NCBI GenBank assembly: GCA_026397255.1
Contig: JAPLVF010000001.1
Location: 1 to 43,908, forward strand
DNA length: 43,908 bases
Reading direction: 5' to 3'
Origin: Candidatus Beckwithbacteria bacterium
Lineage (GTDB): Bacteria; Patescibacteriota; Microgenomatia; UBA1400; CG1-02-47-37
Position 1 is the stretch's first letter; every line of letters begins with the position of its first letter. The notes below the pieces were generated by a model that had not been told where the DNA came from, did no database searches, and saw only the letters and a list, made by a program, of their open reading frames with translations. Made by a program: the position numbers and the translations under genes. Shown in pieces: positions 30,606 through 39,186 of the stretch.

Positions 30606-31954
30606 AAATAAAGCTTTTATTCATAAACGCCATTGATACCAGTAGGTCAATCCAAACCTTGCTGCCGCCATTGGGACTGGGCTATCTGGCGAGCTCGTTG
30701 AGAGAGAATTTCCGTGAAGACAAGTGGCAATTTAAGATTATTAATCAGGATATTAGAGAAGAGATAGAAAAATTTAATCCTGATATCGTGGCGATTTCTT
30801 CAGTATCGCAAAATTACCAGAGGGCGGTAGAGTATGCAAAAATTGCTAAAGAATATCACCTGCCGGTTATCATCGGAGGGATCCATATTACAGTGATGCC
30901 TTCAACTTTAACTAAGGAGATGGATGTGGCGGTAATCGGGGAAGGGGAAGAAACGATTGTGGAGCTTTTTAAGCTTTATAAACAAAAAAGGAAATTTATT
31001 AAAAAAGATTTAAAAAAGATTAAAGGGCTTGCTTTTAAAGAAAGGAATCGGTTGGTGCTAACGCCAAGAAGGGAATTAATAGAACCTTTGAATAAGGTCC
31101 CTTTGCCGGCGAGAGATTTGATAACGATTGGTAATCCTACTTATATGTTTACTTCCAGAGGGTGTCCTTACAGGTGTACTTTTTGCGCTTCGTCCCGTTT
31201 TTGGGGCCGGGTGAGATTTTTTTCGGCAGAATATATGGTTAAGGAGATAAAGTATCTAGTTGAAAATTATGGGATAAACCGAATTGATTTTTGGGATGAT
31301 CTATTTATTGCCCACAGGCGAAGATTAAATGATTTACTACTACTGCTTAAAAAAGAGAAGCTGTTGGGTAAAGTGAGTTTTGGCTGTATGGTGAGATCTA
31401 ATTTAGTGGATGAGGGGTTAGCGAAGGTGTTAAAAAAACTGAATTTCACCAGGACATCCATGGGTTTGGAATCAGCTTCTCCCAGGATTCTTGAGTACTT
31501 GAAAGGTGAAACGATTAATGTGAAGAACCATGTTAATGCAATCAGAATTTTAAAAAAGTATGGCATCGAACCAAGCGCCTCTTTTATAATTGGTTCGCCA
31601 ACAGAAACCCGGGCGGATATTTTACAAACATTAAAATTTATCAAGAAAAGTCGATTGCGCGGGTTTGATATTTATGTTTTAGCGCCTTTGCCCGGAACGC
31701 CGGTTTGGGAATACGCGAAGAGCAAAGGTTTGGTGGGCGAAAAAATGGATTGGAGCAGGCTGGATGTGGACTTTTATCAGAATCATGACCGGACCGTAAT
31801 TTTGTCGGAAAAGTTAAGCAGAGATGAGTTATATAAATTGTTTTTGAAGTTTAAGCTGGAGCAAAAAAGACGGTTGGCAATGTATTTTATTAAAAATCCT
31901 TTAAAGATTCCTAAATATTTAATAGGAGTAATGGAAAGATTAATGTCTAATTAA
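30602..31954 (+). CDS. B12-binding-type radical SAM protein
   Basis: This 450-aa protein has an N-terminal cobalamin-binding-like Rossmann domain (about 1-140; LPPLGLGYLASSLREN, DIVAISSVSQNY, VIIGGIHITVMPS, AVIGEGEETIVEL) and a radical SAM barrel with the cluster motif SRGCPYRCTFCASS (CxxxCxxC), SMGLESASPRILEYL and SFIIGSPTET. Relatives perform methylations and other radical chemistry, many on lipids or antibiotics. The cobalamin-contacting DxHxxG motif is not evident, so cofactor use is uncertain. Product likely part of the envelope. Confidence 0.82.
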   Translation: MKIKLLFINAIDTSRSIQTLLPPLGLGYLASSLRENFREDKWQFKIINQDIREEIEKFNPDIVAISSVSQNYQRAVEYAKIAKEYHLPVIIGGIHITVMPSTLTKEMDVAVIGEGEETIVELFKLYKQKRKFIKKDLKKIKGLAFKERNRLVLTPRRELIEPLNKVPLPARDLITIGNPTYMFTSRGCPYRCTFCASSRFWGRVRFFSAEYMVKEIKYLVENYGINRIDFWDDLFIAHRRRLNDLLLLLKKEKLLGKVSFGCMVRSNLVDEGLAKVLKKLNFTRTSMGLESASPRILEYLKGETINVKNHVNAIRILKKYGIEPSASFIIGSPTETRADILQTLKFIKKSRLRGFDIYVLAPLPGTPVWEYAKSKGLVGEKMDWSRLDVDFYQNHDRTVILSEKLSRDELYKLFLKFKLEQKRRLAMYFIKNPLKIPKYLIGVMERLMSN

Positions 31955-33516
31955 TGAAAAAAAGGAATGTAGTATTAATAGCTCTTTATGACCTGAACTC
32001 GTTTCCAGTGTGCACCTTACATGCTTCTCTAAAAGAAGCGGGTTTTAGCGTTAATTCGATTTTCTTTAAACAACTAAATCCAAATAACACGATGGATTCT
32101 CCAACAACTAATGAAGTTAAAGCTCTTATTAAACTAATTAAAGACCTGGAGCCACTTTTTGTAGGCATTAGTGTTCGGTCCACCCTTTTTAAATTGGCTT
32201 CCAAAATAACTGAAGAAATAAAAAAGGAGGTTGATACTTTAGTGATATGGGGTGGAGTTCACCCTATAATTAGACCAATTCAAAGCATACAATTTACAGA
32301 TATTGTTTGTATTGGTGAAGGTGAAAAGGCAGTCGTGGAATTGGCAACAAAATTATCAAGCGGAGAAAAAATAGATAACATCCGAAATTTATGGATTAAA
32401 AAGAATGATAAAATTATTAAAAATGATTTGCGTTCTTTGATTCAAAATCTTGACTTGTTGCCCTTTCCTGACTTTTCAAATAAAAATAAGTTCTTGGTGG
32501 AAAACGGTAATGTACTTAATTTGCCAGACTCAGAGAAAAAAACATCATACTGGCTCATGACGTCAAGGGGTTGTCCATTTAATTGTGCTTACTGCAGTAA
32601 TAACATCTTGAGAATGACATATAAGGGCAAAGGAAAATATGTAAGGCGTAGGAGTGTTGAAGATGTTATTAAGGAGTTAGTTTATGCAAAAAGAAAATAC
32701 AAGAATGTAAGCTACATAGCTTTTGAAGATGATGTATTTACATTTGACATCAATTGGATAAGAAAATTTTGTTGCCAATATAAAAAAACGGTTAACCTAC
32801 CGTTTTTCTGCTATTGCCATCCAAAAATTACCAGTGAAGAAATGATACGACTTTTGAAAGATGCGGGAGCCAAGGATATGACAATGGGAATACAAACAGG
32901 TTCGGAGAAAATCAGACATAAATATTTCAAAAGATACGACACTAATGAAGACATCATAAGGGTGGGACAAATATTGCGAAAATATAAAATCAATTGCGCT
33001 TATGATGTGATAATGGATAATCCTTTGGAAACAAGCAAAGACAAGAGGGAGACATTTAATCTTTTATTGAAATTGCCAAAGCCTTTTGAGTTGCACACAC
33101 ATACGCTGACACATTTTCCAGAGACAGAACTCACAAATCTTCTTTTAGAGAAGAAAATGATTTCAGAAAACGAAGTTGAAGATCAAAAACAAGAATCGTA
33201 TAAGAGATGGACGCCGACTTTAGATTTGAGAAGAGATAATGATGACCTATTTTGGGACAACTTATACTATTTGGCTAAACAGAAATATGTGTCTCGAGAA
33301 TTTGTTATTTGGCTAAGCCATAACAGTTTAATAAAAAAGCATTCTAAACGATTAACTTTGTTGTTAAGATTGATGAGCGCCAATATTTATACTATTAGAC
33401 GCGGTTCAAAAATAGATACGGCAAGATGGTACATCATCTCTAGTTTGCTAAAGATTCCTAAATATTTGTTTCAGCGCTTGCAAGCAAAGATTCCCTCAAG
33501 AACTCCGCGGGTGTAG
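31954..33516 (+). CDS. B12-binding-type radical SAM protein, codon use unlike neighbours
   Basis: This 520-aa protein has a B12-binding-like N-terminal domain (IWGGVHPIIRPIQ, VCIGEGEKAVVELATKL) and the radical SAM motif TSRGCPFNCAYCSNN (CxxxCxxC), then AFEDDVFTFD and MGIQTGSEKIRHKYFKRY. It starts at the last base of the previous stop. Its sequence is more A+T-rich and less biased toward the TTAG/CCGG-rich wording of its neighbours, and it carries none of the palindromes, suggesting more recent acquisition (inference). Its 3' end overlaps the convergent GT2 gene by 46 nt. Confidence 0.82.
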   Translation: MKKRNVVLIALYDLNSFPVCTLHASLKEAGFSVNSIFFKQLNPNNTMDSPTTNEVKALIKLIKDLEPLFVGISVRSTLFKLASKITEEIKKEVDTLVIWGGVHPIIRPIQSIQFTDIVCIGEGEKAVVELATKLSSGEKIDNIRNLWIKKNDKIIKNDLRSLIQNLDLLPFPDFSNKNKFLVENGNVLNLPDSEKKTSYWLMTSRGCPFNCAYCSNNILRMTYKGKGKYVRRRSVEDVIKELVYAKRKYKNVSYIAFEDDVFTFDINWIRKFCCQYKKTVNLPFFCYCHPKITSEEMIRLLKDAGAKDMTMGIQTGSEKIRHKYFKRYDTNEDIIRVGQILRKYKINCAYDVIMDNPLETSKDKRETFNLLLKLPKPFELHTHTLTHFPETELTNLLLEKKMISENEVEDQKQESYKRWTPTLDLRRDNDDLFWDNLYYLAKQKYVSREFVIWLSHNSLIKKHSKRLTLLLRLMSANIYTIRRGSKIDTARWYIISSLLKIPKYLFQRLQAKIPSRTPRV

Positions 33517-34358
33517 CTTTTCCAGAGAGCGTAATTTTTTTTCACTAGCAGATAACCAAAGAAATATACTGGGAAGATAAAGATAAAATAATTAAGCAGG
33601 AAAAATAATAATTGAAAGGAGTTGGCATGTTTGAATTCAAACCAAAAAAGATTTCTGGTGTAGTAATAGACGGGTGATGTTTTTTTGATGGTTTGGCCCA
33701 ATTTGTGGTAAATGACCGACCGAGGGACATAGAGGATAAGAAAGCCGGCTGTTTTTACCCTGAGGCACCAGTCGGCATCCTCGAAGACGCAAAAGAACCT
33801 TTTATCTAAAAGACCGATTTTTTTGACCACTGCTGTTTTGATTAAAAGGCAAGCGCCGGTGACAAAATCAACGGCCTGGGGGCGGTTATTTTTTTGTTTG
33901 ACCAGAGAAATTTTACCTAAGGAAAGATTTATCATTGATCCGATTGATTGGATGACCTTTGTTTTACCCCGGCGGCGGTAATAATAGATTTTGGGGCCCA
34001 GGGCACCGCTGTTTTGGTAATTTTGGGCGGTTTCGACTAAGTGATTGAGGAAGTTTTTGGTCACAACGGTATCGTTGTTTAAAAGCAAAATATAATCGCT
34101 TTGGCCCTGTTTTAAGATTCGTCTGATGGCCACATTATTTCCTTCGGCAAAACCAAGATTGGTTTTATTTTTCAGAATGTATAGCGAGGGGAATTTTTGC
34201 CTGATCTTGAAAATATCTTCAGCCTGGGAACCGTTATCGACCACAACAATTTCATAATTTGGATAGGTAATTTTGGATAATGATGTTAAGCATTCAAGAG
34301 TATCTTTTAAACCGTTCCAATTAAGAATAATAATGGAGATTTTTGGTTGCTGGGTCAT
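33471..34358 (-). CDS. GT2 family glycosyltransferase (rhamnosyltransferase-like)
   Basis: This 295-aa enzyme has ISIIILNWNGLKDTLECLTS, YEIVVVDNGSQAEDIFKI, TNLGFAEGNNVAIRRIL, YILLLNNDTVVTKNFL (NND metal site), FVTGACLLIKTAVVKKIG and FFCVFEDADWCLRVKTAGFL. A C-terminal hydrophobic helix (LLFFLLNYFIFIFPVYFFGY) attaches it to the membrane. Last of a three-gene minus-strand unit linked by two 4-nt overlaps. Confidence 0.85.
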   Translation of the reverse strand: MTQQPKISIIILNWNGLKDTLECLTSLSKITYPNYEIVVVDNGSQAEDIFKIRQKFPSLYILKNKTNLGFAEGNNVAIRRILKQGQSDYILLLNNDTVVTKNFLNHLVETAQNYQNSGALGPKIYYYRRRGKTKVIQSIGSMINLSLGKISLVKQKNNRPQAVDFVTGACLLIKTAVVKKIGLLDKRFFCVFEDADWCLRVKTAGFLILYVPRSVIYHKLGQTIKKTSPVYYYTRNLFWFEFKHANSFQLLFFLLNYFIFIFPVYFFGYLLVKKNYALWKSYTRGVLEGIFACKR

Positions 34359-35032
34359 AGTTGAGCGACGATAATGAATTGGGCGCAGAAAAGCGAAGGC
34401 GATAATTTGGTGAGTTGATAAAGCAATGTTTTTAGTATTTTAATCTTTAGAACCCTGCCTTTTAAAAAGAAGAACTCAAATCCGGGAGAATAATCGAGAG
34501 CAAGGATTTTCAGGCCGGCATCAGCCACCAGTTTTTGGCTGGTTTTACGAGTGAAGAAACGAACATGGGAGTCGTCCATAATGCCGTCTTTTTGATAATA
34601 GAATCTGCCTAAGAGTAAATTCCATCTGATTTTAATATTGGCAATGTTGGGGATTGATAAGATGAAAATTCCGTTATTTTTTAGAAAGGGTTTAAGTTTT
34701 TTTAAGACCGCTAACGGATCGAATAAATGTTCTAAAATATCGGCGCAGATAATAACATCAAATGACTTTTGGGGGAAAGGCAGACGATCAGTTTCAATGT
34801 TTAAAGTAAAAGCTTGATCGAGATTTTTTTGGGCTTGGGTAATGGCTTGACTGGAGATATCAATAGCAAAGACAACGGCCTGTTTATGCTGTTTAAGGTA
34901 TTTTCCCAGGGTGCCTTCACAACAGCCAACATCAAGAATTTTTTTATTAAAATCAACGTATTTAATGATCGATTCGTTTAAACCGTTTTTATAAAGGCGG
35001 GTTTTGTGGTTAAATAATTGGTTTAGTTTCAT
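34355..35032 (-). CDS. SAM-dependent methyltransferase (class I)
   Basis: This 225-aa protein has ILDVGCCEGTLGKYLKQHKQ, VVFAIDISSQAITQAQ, FDVIICADILEHLFDPLAVL and KNNGIFILSIPNIANIKIRW, a typical Methyltransf_11/23 pattern. The GxCxEG variant of motif I (GCCEG) is still compatible with SAM binding. It overlaps both neighbours by 4 nt and probably acts on the same glycan or lipid product as the radical SAM protein upstream. Confidence 0.82.
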   Translation of the reverse strand: MKLNQLFNHKTRLYKNGLNESIIKYVDFNKKILDVGCCEGTLGKYLKQHKQAVVFAIDISSQAITQAQKNLDQAFTLNIETDRLPFPQKSFDVIICADILEHLFDPLAVLKKLKPFLKNNGIFILSIPNIANIKIRWNLLLGRFYYQKDGIMDDSHVRFFTRKTSQKLVADAGLKILALDYSPGFEFFFLKGRVLKIKILKTLLYQLTKLSPSLFCAQFIIVAQL

Positions 35033-36429
35033 GAGAAATCCAGCAGCTGGCCGATGAATTTTTGGGTCGATCTAAATAAGAATTTAAGATCAGATAGGCT
35101 GCGGATAGAAAGGATTTTTCTGAAAATGAATGCCGGAGTCAGGCAATTTAAGTAAATATTCCGGGTGAGGGCCATTAATTTTTTGTCAGGAATCGGCGAT
35201 TTTAAAATCGGTTGGGACATGTCGTATTTATTCCAGTCCAGGGTTTTGAGCCAGTGATTTTTCTTGGCCTGTTTGAACAATTTAGTCCCGGGATAGGGGA
35301 TAATAATTGTTGCCTGAAGAGAGTTAATTAAGCTTTTTTTAAAGAGATTTTTGGTAAAGTTAACGGTTTTTTGCGCGTCAGCCAGAGTTTCCCAGGGATA
35401 ACCGACCATACAGGTGACGTGGGGTTCTAACTGGCCGCCAGCGGCTTTAATAAGTTTTAATTCTGGTTCAACCTGGTTAATTTTAATGCCTTTGTTTAAG
35501 CGGTTGAGGGTAATTTGGTTGGCGGATTCCAAACCAAAAAGCAAGAAACGAAAGTTGGCTTTGGCCATCAGTTGATAGTCTTTAGCGGTTAAAATCCCGA
35601 AGCGCAGATTACAGCCGAAAGCGATTTTTTTATAATAGCCGCGCTTGATCATGCCCTGGCAAAATTGAGTTAGCCAACTGCCAACCATAAAGGTGCCGCT
35701 GTCATCAAAAACTTCTTTAATTCCCAGTTTGATGAGTTGGCCGATTTCGTCTAAAAGATTGTTTGCTGTCCGGACCATAAAGTTAGGGAAGAGGGTGGTC
35801 CAGGAGCAAAAAGTACAGCCGCCATTCCGGCGCCACCAACAGTCACGGCCGGCCATAGTGTAAGTTCCCGGGGTATATTTAAAATTGCCGTTTTTGTAGG
35901 CATATAATTGCCATTTGGTTAATTTCCGGTCAATAAAGGGGAGCGCATTAAGGTCAGACCTTTCTGAAGATTTAACCTTTAAGGTCGGACCTTTTACGAT
36001 AGCCAGTAAAGATAAATCATAGTAACCACCGTGAATCAGGTAATCGACCGGGCAGTTGATTTTGGTTTCATCAGGGAGGGCAGTCACATGGTCGCCGGCA
36101 ATGGCAATCTTCATTTTTGGCAGGGATTTTTTCAACTCCTTAATAATCTGCCAATGTTGTTTGATAACCGGGGTTTTGGTTTCAATAAATAACAGGTCCA
36201 GTTGGCTGCTTTTCAGCTGGTTAAACCAGTGTTCATAGGTCCAGTTTTCAGCAATGCCATCGAGCCAAATCACTTCGTGGCCGTGTTTGTTTAACAGAGT
36301 GGCAGCGGAGGCCGGGATAAGCGGATAGATATAAGTGGGGGATTTAAACCATTGAAACTGGCGGTTTTGGGACAATAAAGGGGTGCCTTTTGGTGATTTT
36401 AAGGGCGGATAACCGATGCAGATTTTCAT
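35029..36429 (-). CDS. B12-binding-type radical SAM protein with atypical cluster spacing
   Basis: This 466-aa protein has a B12-binding-like N-terminal region (PLIPASAATLLNKHGHEVIW, KMKIAIAGDHVTALPDE) and a radical SAM domain whose cysteines read GRDCWWRRNGGCTFCSW, giving C-x7-C-x2-C instead of C-x3-C-x2-C. LLFGLESANQITLNRLNKGI and TCMVGYPWETLADAQKTVNF follow. A repeat pair encodes VKGPTLKVKSSERSDLNA between the two domains. The unusual cysteine spacing suggests a distinct subfamily; I cannot name its reaction. Confidence 0.8.
   Translation of the reverse strand: MKICIGYPPLKSPKGTPLLSQNRQFQWFKSPTYIYPLIPASAATLLNKHGHEVIWLDGIAENWTYEHWFNQLKSSQLDLLFIETKTPVIKQHWQIIKELKKSLPKMKIAIAGDHVTALPDETKINCPVDYLIHGGYYDLSLLAIVKGPTLKVKSSERSDLNALPFIDRKLTKWQLYAYKNGNFKYTPGTYTMAGRDCWWRRNGGCTFCSWTTLFPNFMVRTANNLLDEIGQLIKLGIKEVFDDSGTFMVGSWLTQFCQGMIKRGYYKKIAFGCNLRFGILTAKDYQLMAKANFRFLLFGLESANQITLNRLNKGIKINQVEPELKLIKAAGGQLEPHVTCMVGYPWETLADAQKTVNFTKNLFKKSLINSLQATIIIPYPGTKLFKQAKKNHWLKTLDWNKYDMSQPILKSPIPDKKLMALTRNIYLNCLTPAFIFRKILSIRSLSDLKFLFRSTQKFIGQLLDFS
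35950..35993. repeat. Family B palindrome pair in radical SAM gene
   Basis: AAGGTCAGACCTT (35950-35962) and AAGGTCGGACCTT (35981-35993) are 18 nt apart. They encode the linker between the N-terminal and radical SAM domains, as the comEA pair encodes a linker. Confidence 0.85.
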
Positions 36430-36454
36430 ATAGTTAATTTAACCTAAAATAAGG

Positions 36455-36460
36455 TAAAAT
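36455..36460 (+). promoter_or_regulatory. -10 box of argS, probably leaderless
   Basis: GG precedes TAAAAT, and the ATG of argS follows 9 nt later without a Shine-Dalgarno sequence. The same wording GGTAAAAT precedes the antitoxin gene at 4910. Confidence 0.4.
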
Positions 36461-36469
36461 GGAATAACA

Positions 36470-38134
36470 ATGAGACAAATTATTGAGCAAACGATTAAAA
36501 AAGTTTTAAAAGAATTGGGAGTAAAACCGGTTAAGTTTTCTGTGGAGCACCCGGAAAATATGGCTTGGGGAGATTACACGACTAATGTGGGGATAATTAC
36601 CCATAAAGCCGAGGAAATTGGCGCCAAATTAAAAGCCGAAGAAAGCCTGAATAAAATCGCTTCAAAAATTGAGGTAAAAGGGGCTGGTTTTATTAATATA
36701 TCAATCAAATCAGATGCTCTTGTCAGTCAAGTTAATCAAGTGCTAAAAGGCAATTGGGAAAAACCATTACTGGGAAAGAAAATCAGCGTTGAATATACTG
36801 ACCCGAATCCATTTAAGGAGTTTCACTTGGGCCATTTGTACTCTAATTTAATCGGTGAAGCAATTGCCAAGATTTTTGAAGCTAGCGGGGTGACGGTCTG
36901 GCGGGGGAATTTTTACGGTGATGTGGGAATGCACGTGGCCAAATCCGTCTGGGGAATGCAGCAAAAGCTGACCAAAGAGAAAATTGCGATTAAGGATTTG
37001 GAGAAAAAATCAATCAAAGACAGGCAGAATTTTTTGGGGCAGGGATATGCTTTGGGGGTAAGGGCGTTTGAAGAAGATGAAAAGATAAAAAAAGAAATTA
37101 CCGAGCTGAATAAAAAAATTTATGACAAAGATGAGTCGGTGAAAGAAATTTATGAAGCGGGCTTAAGTTGGTCTTTGGAATATTTTGAAACTTATTACAA
37201 AAGGCTGGGAACCAAATTTGACGGTTATTATCCGGAGTCTAAGGTGGCGGTTTTGGGTAAAAAATTAGTGGAGAAAGGTTTGAAAAAAGGCGTGTTAGAA
37301 AAAAGCGAGGGAGCGGTGGTGTTTAAGGGCGAAAAATATGGCTTACATACCCGGGTATTTTTAAATAAGTTTGGTTTGCCGACCTATGAAGCCAAGGATT
37401 TAGGTTTGGCCCAGGCGAAATACCAGGATTTTAAGTATGACCGGTCGTTAAATGTTTTCGGCAAGGAAATTGACGAGTATTACCGGGTGGTGAAAAAAAC
37501 CTTGGAATTAATCGAACCGGAATTGGGGAAAAAGGCCGAGTGGTTGGCCCACGGCATGGTGAAATTACCAGAGGGGAAAATGTCGTCACGGTCGGGGAAT
37601 GTAATTACCGCCGATTGGCTGTTAAACGAAGCCAAAGGCTTGATCCAGAAAAACTTTAAATGTGATGATGAAGTGGCTGAACAGATCGGCCTGGGAGCGG
37701 TGAAATATGCCTTATTAAAGTCGGGAATTGGCCAGGATGTGATTTTTGACTTTGCCAAGTCAATTAGTTTTGAGGGCAATAGCGGGCCATATTTGCAGTA
37801 TACCTACGCAAGAGCGCGAAGTGTTCTCAAGAAAGCGCACCTGCAAGGAGACTCCTCGCAGGTCTGCGAGGAGTCTCCTTATTGTAATCAAGAAGAAGAG
37901 ATTCTACTGCGGAGCTTGGTGCGGTTTGAGGAAACTATTGTCCAGGCGGCCGAAGAGTTGGCGCCGGACGTGGTGGCGAAATTTTTATATGATCTGGCCC
38001 AAAAATTTAACAGTTTTTACAACAAACACCGGGTGATCGGTAATGATTTTCGGTTGTGGCTGACGAGCGCGACGGGGGAGATTTTAAAGAAAGGATTAGG
38101 ATTATTGGGGATCAGTGCGCCGGAGAAGATGTAG
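36470..38134 (+). CDS. argS: Arginyl-tRNA synthetase with one hairpin-encoded insertion
   Basis: This 554-aa class I synthetase has an N-terminal Add1-like domain (SVEHPENMAWGDYTTNVGII), the HIGH motif as HLGH at residues 119-122 (VEYTDPNPFKEFHLGH), GDVGMHVAK, and the KMSKS-type loop KMSSR at 370-374 (LPEGKMSSRSGNVI), followed by the anticodon-binding DALR domain to the C-terminus. A 36-nt hairpin adds 12 codons (roughly GDSSQVCEESPY) at about residues 460-471, near the start of the DALR domain. The gene for tRNA-Arg(CCT) lies 5.6 kb downstream. Confidence 0.95.
   Translation: MRQIIEQTIKKVLKELGVKPVKFSVEHPENMAWGDYTTNVGIITHKAEEIGAKLKAEESLNKIASKIEVKGAGFINISIKSDALVSQVNQVLKGNWEKPLLGKKISVEYTDPNPFKEFHLGHLYSNLIGEAIAKIFEASGVTVWRGNFYGDVGMHVAKSVWGMQQKLTKEKIAIKDLEKKSIKDRQNFLGQGYALGVRAFEEDEKIKKEITELNKKIYDKDESVKEIYEAGLSWSLEYFETYYKRLGTKFDGYYPESKVAVLGKKLVEKGLKKGVLEKSEGAVVFKGEKYGLHTRVFLNKFGLPTYEAKDLGLAQAKYQDFKYDRSLNVFGKEIDEYYRVVKKTLELIEPELGKKAEWLAHGMVKLPEGKMSSRSGNVITADWLLNEAKGLIQKNFKCDDEVAEQIGLGAVKYALLKSGIGQDVIFDFAKSISFEGNSGPYLQYTYARARSVLKKAHLQGDSSQVCEESPYCNQEEEILLRSLVRFEETIVQAAEELAPDVVAKFLYDLAQKFNSFYNKHRVIGNDFRLWLTSATGEILKKGLGLLGISAPEKM
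37845..37880. repeat. Family H hairpin in argS
   Basis: A 17-bp perfect stem (AAGGAGACTCCTCGCAG and complement) has a 2-nt loop. It is the same element as in leuS (13533-13571) but translated in a different reading frame. Confidence 0.9.
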
Positions 38135-39134
38135 AAAACAGTTTTGTGGTTTTAACTCTTTCTTTTCTTTTTTCGTTTCTTTCTTTTATTGCTTCAATGG
38201 CTTCTCGTATCTGCCAAATCATTTCATCACCCAGTTCCATGAGTCCTCCAATACCCCCACCGATTATATGGCCACTGCCACGCAGGATTGCTTTTGTTGT
38301 AGCTGCAGTAAGATTTCCTCCCATTTGTCCCAATTGTTCCCCCGCCGCCAACAGCTTTTCAACCTCAGTTTTAATCCATAAATTATGAGTATCAATTTGT
38401 AGGCGACTATCCGTATGTTGTTCTATTGCATTAAATAACTGAGTGGTTGCTTTCATGTCTTTTAATGAAAAAGGGCTTATTTTTGCCAGAATGGCTTCTG
38501 TGCTTTGGGGAAGACGAGTTAGTGTCGGAAGAAGATCCTGGCCATTCTGTAGATTTAATAAATCCATTAGGGCCCGGGTCTTTTCGGGGTCTAATAGAAT
38601 ATTTCTTTGAAACTTGCTTAATTGAAAGAGTCTTTTTTCCACTCTCTTTTCGTCTATCAATACACTGGCCACTTTTCCAATATTATCTACTTGATTTCCT
38701 GCCACAATTGCTCCTGTGATAACCTTGAGAGGTTTCCAGGCTTTTTCCGGGAGAATAGTTTTCATTATTGCATCAAGTTTACCAGTTGCTCCAGTCAGTA
38801 ATGCTTCCAATGACGTTCTGCCATTGGCAAAACCAGCGGTGGTGAGGGCAGCCAAAGTTGCGGGCAAGATAAGTTGAAGATCCTGGTCCTCCCATCCTTG
38901 GGTTTGTCCTTTATGATCAATGGCGTGGATTATTGCGATAGTTGAGCAAAAATTAAGCCCTGGTTCTACGGTAGAAGGGATAAATCTTTCAAACTCATAT
39001 GTATCAGAAGCGGTGTCGAGCAATCTAGCGATATCGTTTCTCCCCAAATAACTTTCTCCTGCTTTTCTTCTTGGTTCTAGACTTGTCAGGGGATTATTGT
39101 CGGTTTGTGGTGAAAATTCAGATGGAAGAGTCAT
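38112..39134 (-). CDS. Hypothetical protein, 340 aa
   Basis: I do not recognise a family. The protein is mostly alpha-helical and soluble apart from one Gly-rich hydrophobic stretch near the end (GSGHIIGGGIGGLMELG), followed by a highly charged helix (EAIEAIKERNEKRKERVK) suited to membrane or nucleic acid contact. The N-terminal 25 residues look disordered. Its message probably starts at the ATG (TATAAC box 6 nt upstream). The 3' end overlaps argS by 23 nt in the opposite direction. Confidence 0.6.
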   Translation of the reverse strand: MTLPSEFSPQTDNNPLTSLEPRRKAGESYLGRNDIARLLDTASDTYEFERFIPSTVEPGLNFCSTIAIIHAIDHKGQTQGWEDQDLQLILPATLAALTTAGFANGRTSLEALLTGATGKLDAIMKTILPEKAWKPLKVITGAIVAGNQVDNIGKVASVLIDEKRVEKRLFQLSKFQRNILLDPEKTRALMDLLNLQNGQDLLPTLTRLPQSTEAILAKISPFSLKDMKATTQLFNAIEQHTDSRLQIDTHNLWIKTEVEKLLAAGEQLGQMGGNLTAATTKAILRGSGHIIGGGIGGLMELGDEMIWQIREAIEAIKERNEKRKERVKTTKLFSTSSPAH

Positions 39135-39140
39135 GTTTTT

Positions 39141-39146
39141 GTTATA
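39141..39146 (-). promoter_or_regulatory. -10 box of the 340-aa gene, probably leaderless
   Basis: TATAAC on the minus strand is followed by AAAAAC and then the ATG at 39134, leaving no room for a 5' leader. Confidence 0.4.
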
Positions 39147-39186
39147 TTTTTTAGGCAGTTAATTTTTTAAAATGTGGCTGATAATA

